The translations under genes were made by a program, and so were the position numbers. From Diogma glabrata (lineage: Eukaryota > Arthropoda > Insecta > Diptera > Cylindrotomidae), in contig OY856186.1 in assembly GCA_963693315.1 (NCBI GenBank), positions 229,833,146-229,897,145 on the forward strand: a DNA stretch of 64,000 nt, in the 5' to 3' direction. The notes beneath the pieces were generated by a model. It was not told the DNA's origin and did no database searches. It was given only the letters and a program-made list of their open reading frames with translations. Position 1 is the stretch's first letter, and each line of letters begins with the position of its first letter. Shown piece by piece: positions 12,513 through 22,067 of this stretch.

Positions 12513-13027
12513 TAAGTTTTATTTTTTTTTCTTGTTATCTTGCCGCATTGGTATCTGAATTCGATTAGATTCGAATGGCTTAAAATGAACTCGATTCCAT
12601 CAATCAGTTTTAACTCGATTAATTCTCAAAATCGATAAAATATTTGTAAAACAATATCAACTCATTCAATCAGTCCGCATATAGTAAGATTTGAGTTGCT
12701 AATCAATTACATGGCAAGATTTAACTCAATCAAGCTTTATTGTTTACCAAAGTGCTTGTAGTTTACCAAAGTTATTTATAATCAGGATGAAATTTTCGAA
12801 GAAAATAATGTAAATTGATATTTATACGCAAAATCATGTTACATGTTTCACGTACAATTTTGGATGGACTTGAATAAGTTGGAGGCAGTTACAAAGTTGA
12901 GGTTTTCAAAAAATGTTACTTTTCGTATGCAAAATATGTACTGGCCCATTTTGGCCTATGTCATAGTTTATATGTGATGAGGGATTTATGGTTACCAATT
13001 CTTTAAAAAAAACGGTATAAAAATATA

Positions 13028-13130
13028 CGTTCATCAACACCCCAAAACGCGTTTTGTTGTGCAACCTAGGTTTTACTGTTGTTGTATATGTGTTCCTACA
13101 ACATGGCACATTTTATTTTAAAAATAATAA
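13028..13130 (+). mobile_element. CR1-like LINE 3' tail fragment
   Basis: GTTCATCAACACCCCAAAAC, then GTTTTGTTGTGCAACCTAGG and TGTTGTTGTATATGTGTT, follow the same order as the LINE tail at about 56925-57005 and the minus-strand tail at 4010-4145. It is diverged and non-coding. Confidence 0.45.
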
Positions 13131-16100
13131 GCTAAACTTGGGCGCCCCATTAGTAACATAACCAGGTATGACATCGTTGACTTGAAAAAAATTACTGCTA
13201 TATAAATTAACCGTTTTTTAATTAACTTATTTGCTCAAGTCAGGATTGATCTCTTGGTTGTAAATAGAAACATGTGGTTTGATGAAAAAAATATTAATTG
13301 ATTCAATAAAAATCTGGTTCAATAACGAATATTCAAGAACAAGAAACATTATTTTGGCATTGTTTTTTTTTTTCTATATTCCAATTTCGATTAAACTTTC
13401 CAAACCCCATTTTTTTGTTCTAATCCATCACTACAACGTTCAATAGACTTTCAACCAACAATCACTTTAATGAAAGAAAACCACAACAAATAAAATATAT
13501 TTTCAAAAACTTTTAATTTTTAAAAACTAACCTCGACCTGATTCAGCACTAACGATAAACACATGTTTAAAAATCAATAAATGTTAAAACTCAAAACATC
13601 AAATATTATCTTTCTCTTCTAATCACTAAATTAGTATTTCACCTAAAGGAAAAACTAAACTACTACAACAAAGGTAAGATATAAAAGTTTAAAATTATAA
13701 AACTTTTATACAATTTATGCAATTAAAATTTTGAAACATAAACAGTGTTTTTCCAAAATAAGAATTTCACAAAAAATAATAGTTGTGTTAGATTAGGAAA
13801 ACAAGTACATGTTGCTATCGGTTATCTTGGTTAAGACTTAATTTGTGTAACAAGGCCAAAAAGTTTTCCTTGCTGTTTACGTTTGAGACTTTTGAACTCC
13901 ATTGTAGTTTGCCTTTATCTGAAAATGATTTATTTTCCAGAAATTTTAGGTTTATGTTACATTTGCAGCATTTGAATTAAAAAGCTATCTCCTTTAAGAC
14001 TTCTTACTTTACCACAAACAGAATATCAATCAAATTGACAATAAATAATTGATTTATATTGCTTAATTAACCGGAATTCGTTCTCAATTAATTTTTTTTC
14101 CAATTTTAATTATTTTTTGTATAATTTTATTGCCACAATTTGATTGCTTTAATGGGAAGTTTATGATTTTTTTTATTGATTTAAAATAGCATTCAAACCA
14201 TATTTTTTTTTTTATTTATTATACATCAATTATTTTTTTTTTATGTTAAACAGGGTATTAGTGTTTTCCTTTTTATGTTATAGATTATATTTTAATCTGT
14301 GTCTCCCCAAAAAAAACAAAGTTTATTTTAAACTTCAACACGTGAAAAATGAAGTTATTATCAACACATTAGCCACCAATAGATGATGTAAAATTCCAAC
14401 CATAATCTGCTTCCAAACACAAAAGAAAATGACTCAAAGTTATACAATTTTTTCATGGTTACACAATTTTAATTAGAAAAATTTAAATAAAAATTTAACG
14501 TACCAATTGTAATTGACTCAAAGTTTGATGATTTTTAATTCCCATGATGTTTTTTAATTATCCAATAAATTATTTCAAAATCCACTTTAATGTATTAATA
14601 TTTTTTTTGTTCAAATATAACAGTCTTTACACTTATTATTTTTAATTAGTTAAATATAATCACGTCAAATTAACAAAACACTCATAATATTTTCTTCCTA
14701 TAAAAAATTTTAAATAATAATTAATTAGTTATTTTTTTTTTCTATAAATTAATCAATCACTAAAACCGATAACAACAATATTGGTTTTTTGTTGATTGAT
14801 AAATTTCAAAATAATTTTTTTAAATTTTAATAACATTTAAGGAATCAAATAAATTAATTAACTCTAATCACACTATCACAAATTTAAATTAAAAACCGTA
14901 ACGAACATATAAAATTATAATGAACACCAAACTAAATATAAGTAACAATTCGCGTTGGCGACAAAAGCCCAACTGAAAGCAAAATCGATATAAAGATTTT
15001 TTAGTTGGGGTTTTGTTTTTCTTTTTTTTTCACTTTTTTTCTTTTATTATTATTGTTTTTTTTAAATCGACCATCGTATAAATCGCGTATTCTTTTCTTT
15101 AATTTCGTTTGAAGACGCGGACGCGAGATTAAGTTTTTATTATAATTTTTTGTTTTGTTTTTAATGTTGTTTTTTGTGTAGGAAAAAATTGTGTTTAATA
15201 AGAATAAGATCTTGATAACAATAATTAAATATGTGTGGTAACAAACAATTATACTGGACAAAAGAATATTTTAAGTTCACGATGTTATTGGATGACGTAA
15301 GCCTAAATTGCTTTTTCTTGTACTGGGAGTTTAAAGGCGATAGAAACCAGAGAATTTAATTTTTGGTTTAAAAAACTAATTGTCAAAATTAATCAATTGT
15401 CAATATGAGAACGGAGAACCAACCAAACCAAGAGATTCAGTTGATATTAACTTATCCTTCATCTTGTTTCGGCTTAGTTGGAATTTTAGGATATTTTATT
15501 AAATATTTACTTCACCAAATTGTCGACGTAAGGCAATCTCTGAAACATTACATACTAGAAAATCAATTTGTTATATATTTTGCACCACCCTGCATCCAAA
15601 TCCGTAATGTATATATCTTTGGTTGGTTACGTCTTGATTAAACAAGGAAATGGCAAATACGGATTTATTTTAAAATTGCAAAAGGAGAGAGAGAGCGGCG
15701 CTTTCCGAGCAACTATTTTGTGACATTTCCATAATTTTTACTTGGGAGATGAAATTAACTTAGGAGATGAAATTCGAGTTTTGGCGACCCAAAAAGTCGA
15801 TTTTTGAACTGGACCATTTTTGATCAACTTCATACTTGGAATATAAGAAGTATAGGTGTAATATAAAATAACAGTGTTCTTAGAAGATTTTTAAAATGTT
15901 TTGTTTGACAACATGGTGGTCCAAAAGTGTTCTGGAAATTCAAACTTAACAATACCAACGATTTTACACGTGCATTGGAAAGGTAGAAAACTGGACATTC
16001 AAAAAAAATCACAGTAAAGTTTTTGATTACACTGTTAAAAATATTAAAAAATACATTTTTTTAAAATGGCGCTGATGCCGTCGGTCAAGCATTTTTTTAA

Positions 16101-16380
16101 TTTCTTTTTGCAATATGAATGTTTAAACCTTTCCCTAAAACATAGCAAAAATTAAAAAGAGAGAGCTTGCTTTTGTTCGAAATATATTTATTTTTAAAGG
16201 TTTGCGTCTCATATAACAAACATTCTAGTGTTACTTTTATAACTAAAACTTTTGACCTGAGATGCACATTTTAAAAACTAATTTATTTAGAACAAAAACA
16301 GGAATGAATCCTTATATGTTTTGGAATGTTTTAGATTATGGTTCGAACTTTCGTATTGTGGAAAAATAGTTAAAAAATAC
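13131..16380. other. AT-rich stretch without supported gene
   Basis: Frames here are short. The longest is an 86-codon minus-strand frame at 15001-15261, rich in lysine and asparagine at its end, with no domain I recognise. Its coding strand is nearly a poly-purine run at that end, so it is more likely low-complexity DNA than a gene. Homopolymer T runs are frequent between 14080 and 14780. I see no mobile-element ends. Confidence 0.45.
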
Positions 16381-16469
16381 TTGATATATCCCTTTCGAGT
16401 CCCTTTGCCACAAATGTGAGGTACTCGATAGAAATTGTCAAAACAAAAAAATAATAGTGAGTTGAAGGC

Positions 16470-18120
16470 CAACCATCACAATTGTGAAATAATAAAATTC
16501 ACACATAAATGGAGGCTAACCATTTTTGTATTTTATGTCTAACTTGAAGATCAACTGTCACAAATGATACACTAAATTTTTGTATGCGTTGAGATCACCC
16601 AAAATTAAAACATGGAATATTTAAGTATATTTTTGGTAGGTTAACTCTTAACACTAGCAACCAAATTCTAGGATTTTTCCTGGTAAAAAAATAAATAACT
16701 TCCAAGAAAAACAACCCACACATTTGTGTGAACTGGACCTATTCTTATACATTTTTGTTCTTATGAGTTTCTGTTATATATTGGCCCTCGAACGATACCA
16801 ACACTTTAAAATATACGATATCAACACCTAAAAAATAAATCAGTAAAAATTCCGTTGATTTCAAAAACATTGAAATTCTATATTTTAAAAATATGCGACA
16901 TAAATTTTTATAAAATATTAGCTTAATTCATTAAGATAGTTAAATTCATTTTATTCATTGTACAAAAACAAATGATAACTATTGAATACATATATTTGTA
17001 GTAAATAAATTCAGACTGCTGGAATCACATGTTTGTTTAATTCTAACAATTAGCTTAGTTCACTATACAATATTGCAATATAATGGTATTCTGGTATTCT
17101 TGAGAATTTTTATAGTGGATTGAAGATCGCAGAACTTTAAACCGATTTCTGCTCATGCATGTGGATGTGTTTTCCAATGCATATCCATCTTTCCAATACA
17201 ATGCAATTCGTGGGTACGAAATGCAGCCCATTATAAGGAATATCCCGTGTAATTTTTTAATTTCTGCTGCTGTTACTTTAAGAAGCTTACATTTTTTATT
17301 GAAATAGTACATATTTGTACATTTTGCGGTTTCTTCGAAATGCGTGCTATCAAAATAACGGTTGTAATATTCAATTGGCAATTTTACTTTTTGCTTTGCA
17401 GATATCATAGCCACTGGCAGTACGTTTTTTTGGAATGATGCAACATTCCAGCTGAATGATGATGCTTCGTTTATCAGATTGGTGCCTTTAAAGTTATGAA
17501 AAGTAATACGCACACTGATATGTTTTGAAATGAAAACTTACTGATTCCAATATCACAATCGCCACCATAATTTTCTTCGTCTGCATTATCTATTTCAACA
17601 ATCGCCTGACGAATAGTTTCCGGCAATGTGAAATCAGTATCTGCAACGTCATCATCATTGTCGATATCTTCTGGCTGTGAATCGTTAAGCAATTCCTGCA
17701 GCTCATCTTTATCTACTAACCAGTTTCCTTTAGCAGTTTAGTTTTTTAGCAGTTTTATCAACTAACCAGTTTCCTTTACATGATGACAGTTGGCAATCAA
17801 TAAATAAATTTTAACTTGATAATACGAAAAACTTTGGCGGTTATTATAATACATAAAGAACCGATCAAAAAATGGAACTCAATCCGAAAAATAGAAAAAT
17901 TTGTTAAAGACGATTGGCAAATAGTTAAAATCTAGTATATATAAGCCCTCACGATTGTGATAGCTGGTCTTTAAGACTCACTTAAAAGTTTTTAGAAAAA
18001 CGACCAAGTCATCCTTTTTTTTTCTATCACAAAAATGACAGTTGGTCTTTAAGTTAACTTAAAAATATTAATATAATCATTTTAGATCATAACCCTCACA
18101 ATTGTGACATTTGGTTCTTA
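16470..18120. mobile_element. Probable piggyBac-type element remnant with subterminal palindromes
   Basis: The transposase relic at 17055-17740 is flanked on both sides by copies of a palindromic motif close to TCACAATTGTGA. These lie near 16477 and (degenerate) 16557 on the left, and near 17949, 18029 (degenerate) and 18102 on the right. The right-hand copies sit in a repeated context (..CTGGTCTTTAAG). Repeated subterminal motifs around a transposase are a common transposon layout. I could not identify TTAA-flanked termini, so the boundaries are approximate. Confidence 0.45.
17055..17740 (-). pseudogene. piggyBac-like transposase, N-terminal part, truncated
   Basis: An acidic N-terminal exon (17542-17740, aspartate/glutamate-rich) ends in a donor CAGTAAGT. 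An acceptor TTTAAAG lies 56 nt downstream (intron 17486-17541), and the frames join in phase. Exon 2 carries the hallmark N-terminal half of the DDE_Tnp_1_7 (piggyBac) family: a P-IEYYNRYFD segment, AEIKKLHGIFLIMGCISYPR, a YWKDGYALENT block and MSRNRFKVLRSSIHY. The frame then runs into a stop at 17055. The catalytic aspartates, expected further downstream, are missing, so the gene cannot encode an active transposase. No in-frame ATG is visible at the 5' end. It could be a domesticated-gene fragment, but the truncation argues for a relic. Confidence 0.75.
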
Positions 18121-18309
18121 GCTAGGTAAAAATATCGTTGAACGTTGAAGATGGACTCAAAAGGGCTATACGACATCAGCAACATCTTTAAGAAATTTAT
18201 TTCTTAATGTTTTTTACAGTGTACTGTGTAAGCAAAATTTTAGCTGTGTATTTTTGCATTAGGCAAGTCAATTATCTTTCCAATGCACATATAAAACAAT
18301 TAATATACT

Positions 18310-18960
18310 CCTTATAGTCCTTATGCTCCTCTTTTGTGTGTTTGGTTTTGAACACCAAAAACACTCTGAATGTTCATCATATACAATGAATATACCCTTG
18401 AACGTTTTTTAATCTAAATTCAGTCGATATTCAAATGGTCACAAACCGCTTTAAGCCAAATTTTTTTAATTCACCTATATTTTGCCTTCGATTATATCAC
18501 CTTGATGTACACCATGATGGTGTTGTTTCAACTGATTTCGTAGGTAAGCGATTTTAAATGAAATCTGCTATAATAATCACTTCATTCCAGAATTTATAAG
18601 GTAAATCTGTCTCCTGCAACGTTCCATTTCTAATAAATTCCAATTTTTTCTCTTTGCAATGCCATGTTTTGTGAACAATGCCCAACTGAATATTCCATTT
18701 TAATGCCATATTGTTTCACATAGCTAGTAGCATCCTTCCTTTATATTCACTGCCTCTGTCGAATCTTATAACTTTCTTTCAAATTTGTTATGTATTAACA
18801 ACATATTCCTTTAATTGAATTCCATGCTCAACATATTCCTTTAATTGAAGAAATGTCTCAGATTTATTTTTAAGTAAAAAAATAACTGTATATCTTGTAA
18901 AATCATCAATGAATGTTAAGAGTATTGAACATTAGTGCGTTCTTGTTATTGAGGTCATAA
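18310..18960 (-). pseudogene. Copia-type integrase fragment, degenerate
   Basis: Minus-strand translation, with stops and frame changes, shows integrase-core pieces in the right order. They are FLTFIDDFTRYTVIF (about 18895-18945), KVIRFDRGSEYKGR (about 18735-18775) and, about 200 nt on, FWNEVIIADFI followed by NRLPTKSVETTPS (about 18500-18540). NRLPTKS is a classic Copia/Ty1 Pol motif just C-terminal to the integrase core. A short internal duplication (AACATATTCCTTTAATTGAA, near 18799 and 18829) breaks the frame. RT and RNase H are absent. Confidence 0.75.
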
Positions 18961-19690
18961 TCAGAAACACTCGAGGAGTCGCGTGCCTTGAGATTTAAAT
19001 TCCAGCTAGTCTCAGTCTGTGAGTTCGAATATGTCTCCTCAGCACATCACATGGGCTAAATTGCTTCTTTTGAAAAATTTCAAAAGAAGACAGACTCAAA
19101 TGAGCAAAGAATAGAGACTCTGACGACCCCAAAAGTTTGATGAGCAAGGCCATCACCCACACCAAATCAAAAATAGTTAGTATATTTAAAACAAATGTTG
19201 CACTCACCCCATTATCTATAACTGATCCAAACCTCCATACTTCCTCAACTTCAGCCAACCATAGTGACTATAACCTCTGTCTATGTTAAGAGATATGGTT
19301 GCATCTGAATTTCTGATGATTTGTTAAATAAATTGTAGAGAATTGAACTTTTAAAAAAAATACCTTAATACTGACCAAGGATATCTCTTATTTTATCACA
19401 AAATATGTATTAACTTTGTAATAAATACATGACGAAAATAATTTAACAGAACAAAAATAAGTTAATAAAAATTATATAAATTAAAATACATAAGCTTACA
19501 TTATTAAACATTGATACGCTGTAATTTGACATTTCACTTGCTCCAAACTATAATCTACAGTTGCCGATTAATAATAATATTGAGCCATCTCGCCACATAA
19601 TTTAAAACCATTTTCAGTTTCATTTTCATCCATAAAAAATTTTGTTGCGACCTCTACGTAATTGTCAAGGACTTCAGCACTTGTAACCAT

Positions 19691-20834
19691 TTTTAACCGA
19701 CTTCAAAAAAGAAGGAGGTTCTGTGTTTCACTGTAGGTTTTTTTTTATGTATGTACACCGATTTCTCAAAAACGGCTCGTTCGATTTGGATGATTTAAAT
19801 TTTATTCTATTTGGGTTCATTCCCAGAGGGTCCCATAATTTTTTCTATGATGTGAAAAATACCGTTATTCAGAAAATTAGAAAAAACCATATTTTTAATG
19901 CATTTTCGCTGATTTCGTCAAAACATATAAATCTGTTTGGATGTTTTGGTCAGTATTATATGGCTATACTTGTCAAGGTTATCGTAAATAATTTTCTATC
20001 ACGGGAAATATGTATGCCGTTTGTGCAAAAAATCGCAAAACGATAATTAATAGATTGTCACTGATGAAAGTTTTTCCGGCATTTGAAGTTATTACTTTTA
20101 GAACGCTCTCTAGCTGACATTTGCTTTATGACTACACTAAAAAATAAAAAAATAAAAAACTTTAAAAAAAAAATAGAACCGACTTCAGAAAAAACAAAAG
20201 AGGCACAAAAAAGTGAAAAATAACTCAATTGTTGCTTTTAGAAACATAAATACGTTTCATTTTTAACCGACTTCCAAAAAGAAGGAGCTTCTGTGTTACA
20301 CTGTAGTTTTTTTTTTATGTATGCCCACCGATTTCTCAAAAACGGCTCGTTCGATTTGGATGATTTAAATTTTATTCTATTTGGTTTTATTCCGAGGGGG
20401 TCCCATAACTTTTTTTATGATGTGAAAAATAGCGTTATTCAGAAAATTGGAAAAACTTATATTTTTTATGCATTTTCGTTGATTTCGTCAAAACATATTA
20501 TTCTGTTTGGGTGATGTGGGCAGTATTATATTACTATACTTGTCGAGGTTATCGTAAATAATTTTCTATGACGGGAAATCTGTATGCCGTTTGTGAAAAA
20601 AATCATAAAACCATAATTAATAGATTGTCACTGATGAAAGTTTTTCCGGTATTTGAAGTTATTACTTTTAAAACGCTTTCTAGCCGACATTTGCTTTATG
20701 GCACTAAAAATAAAAAAATAAAAAAACTTTTTGAAAAAAAATAGAACCGACTTCAAAAAAAACAAAAGAGGCCCAAAAAAGTGAAAAATAACTCAATTGT
20801 GGCTTTTAGAGACAAAAATACGTTACATTTTGAT
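19691..20834. repeat. Two tandem copies of a 570-bp repeat
   Basis: TTTTAACCGACTTC starts at 19691 and again at 20261. The two units (19691-20260 and 20261-20834) match nearly throughout, for instance at CGATTTCTCAAAAACGGCTC, TATTCTATTTGG and TGATGAAAGTTTTTCCGG. Each also has an inner ATAGAACCGACTTC near its end. The open frames in them (107 and 73 codons) differ by frame and length and are not conserved, so they are not called as genes. The family is an unclassified interspersed insect-type repeat. Confidence 0.75.
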
Positions 20835-21320
20835 AAATTTAATTTAATTATGCCTTACTATAGACAAAACAATTTCGCTATTAAAAAAAGTTACTATATT
20901 AAAATAGTCACTTTTTATTATAATTATTAAAGTTATTATAGTTGTTATAATAGTTATTAGATTTTAAAAGTTATTTGTAGTACAAAACTGTTCGAAGTCG
21001 GTGCCACATTGACGAATAACCAACTAATATGTCTCGGGCTTGGCACCGATTTCCAACAGTTTTGTACTACAAATATCTTTTAAAATCTAATAACTATTAT
21101 AACAACTATAATAACTATAATCATTATAATAAAAAGTGACTATTTTAATATAGTAGCTTTTTTAATAGCGAAATTGTTATGTCTATAGTAAGGCATAATT
21201 AAATTAAATTTATCAAAATGTAACGTAATTTTGTCTCTAAAAGCCACAATTGAATTATTTTTCACTTTTTTGTGCCTCTTTTGTTTTTTTTTGAAGTCGG
21301 TTCTATTTTTTTTCAAAAAG
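20727..21320. repeat. 594-bp palindrome (arms about 277 bp)
   Basis: The left arm runs from CTTTTTGAAAAAAAATAGAA to TTCGAAGTCGGTGCC (ends 21005). The right arm begins GGCACCGATTTCCAACAG (21042) and ends CTATTTTTTTTCAAAAAG (21320). The arms match almost throughout, with scattered substitutions and a 36-nt spacer. The outer part of the left arm is also the tail of the second tandem unit at 20261-20834, so the palindrome is an inverted extension of that repeat family. Confidence 0.8.
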
Positions 21321-22029
21321 TTTTTTTTAGCATTGTAAATTTACCACTCGTTTTATAAATTGCTTTAGCGTAATCATCCACTTTATCACATATCATTCCT
21401 ATTATTTTACATCACATCACATATCATTCCCATTGATTATACTTAATCCATTAACTTCAACAACTTTTTTTTTATCAACTTCACTAATAGCTTCTTCTAT
21501 TTCAGCCACTGTTGCTTTACCAAAATGAGACATTTAACTTCTTTTGATGTAAAACAATAAACTCCATATGGACTAACCTGCAGTATCAATAATTGTTTCC
21601 AATCTAATTTTTTGTTAACAAATCAATTTAACTTTATTGGCTCAACAATAAACATTACTCAATTCTCAACATTCAATAAAATAATTCAAATTAAGGCACA
21701 GAGACTATGGCACATCTCAAGTAAAGTGTGTTATTTATTTGTGTTAATTTTACGTAATCTCTTCTGCTGACCAAAACAAAAATGGTCCAGTATATATAGT
21801 AAGATTTTTTTCAGGGTTTTGTTTCTTTTTCTATTATCCTTCTCATTGTACATAAATTCCTTCCAAATATCATCTAAACAAAAATCTATTCAAACGAGAA
21901 AATATTCCCCTCCAACCATTCTTATTATTTACAAATGAACAAAACTGTTTTCTACCCTCTGTAGAAACAAGCATTATTAATTGATATTGAGTGCAATTAA
22001 CTAAAAAATGTTAAAATATTATTGATATA
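21321..22029. other. Spacer between the palindrome and the LINE
   Basis: AT-rich. A short direct repeat (CATCACATATCATTCC, near 21386 and 21416) is the only structure I see. No coding frame. Confidence 0.4.
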
Positions 22030-22030
<1 letters not shown>

Positions 22031-22060
<30 letters not shown>

Positions 22061-22061
22061 A
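22031..22061 (-). other. Poly(A) tail of the LINE (T run on plus strand)
   Basis: About 30 uninterrupted T residues lie just downstream of the LINE stop codon, read on the minus strand as an A tail. This marks the 3' end of the retroposed copy. Confidence 0.75.
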
Positions 22062-22067
22062 AGGCGT

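Noticed and set aside
15001..15261. Possible Lys/Asn-rich small protein
   Set aside because: The frame is driven by low-complexity purine runs, with no domain, splice partner or homologue that I recognise.
18995..19258. Minus-strand 87-codon frame ending in a zinc-finger-like RRHIRTH
   Set aside because: There is no Cys pair at finger spacing and no second finger, and it lies next to a Copia relic. The resemblance is likely chance.
20055..20100. CTGATGA in both tandem 570-bp units as a hammerhead core
   Set aside because: No GAAA at a compatible distance and no stem II or stem III complementarity. The downstream text reads GAAG in a non-helical context.
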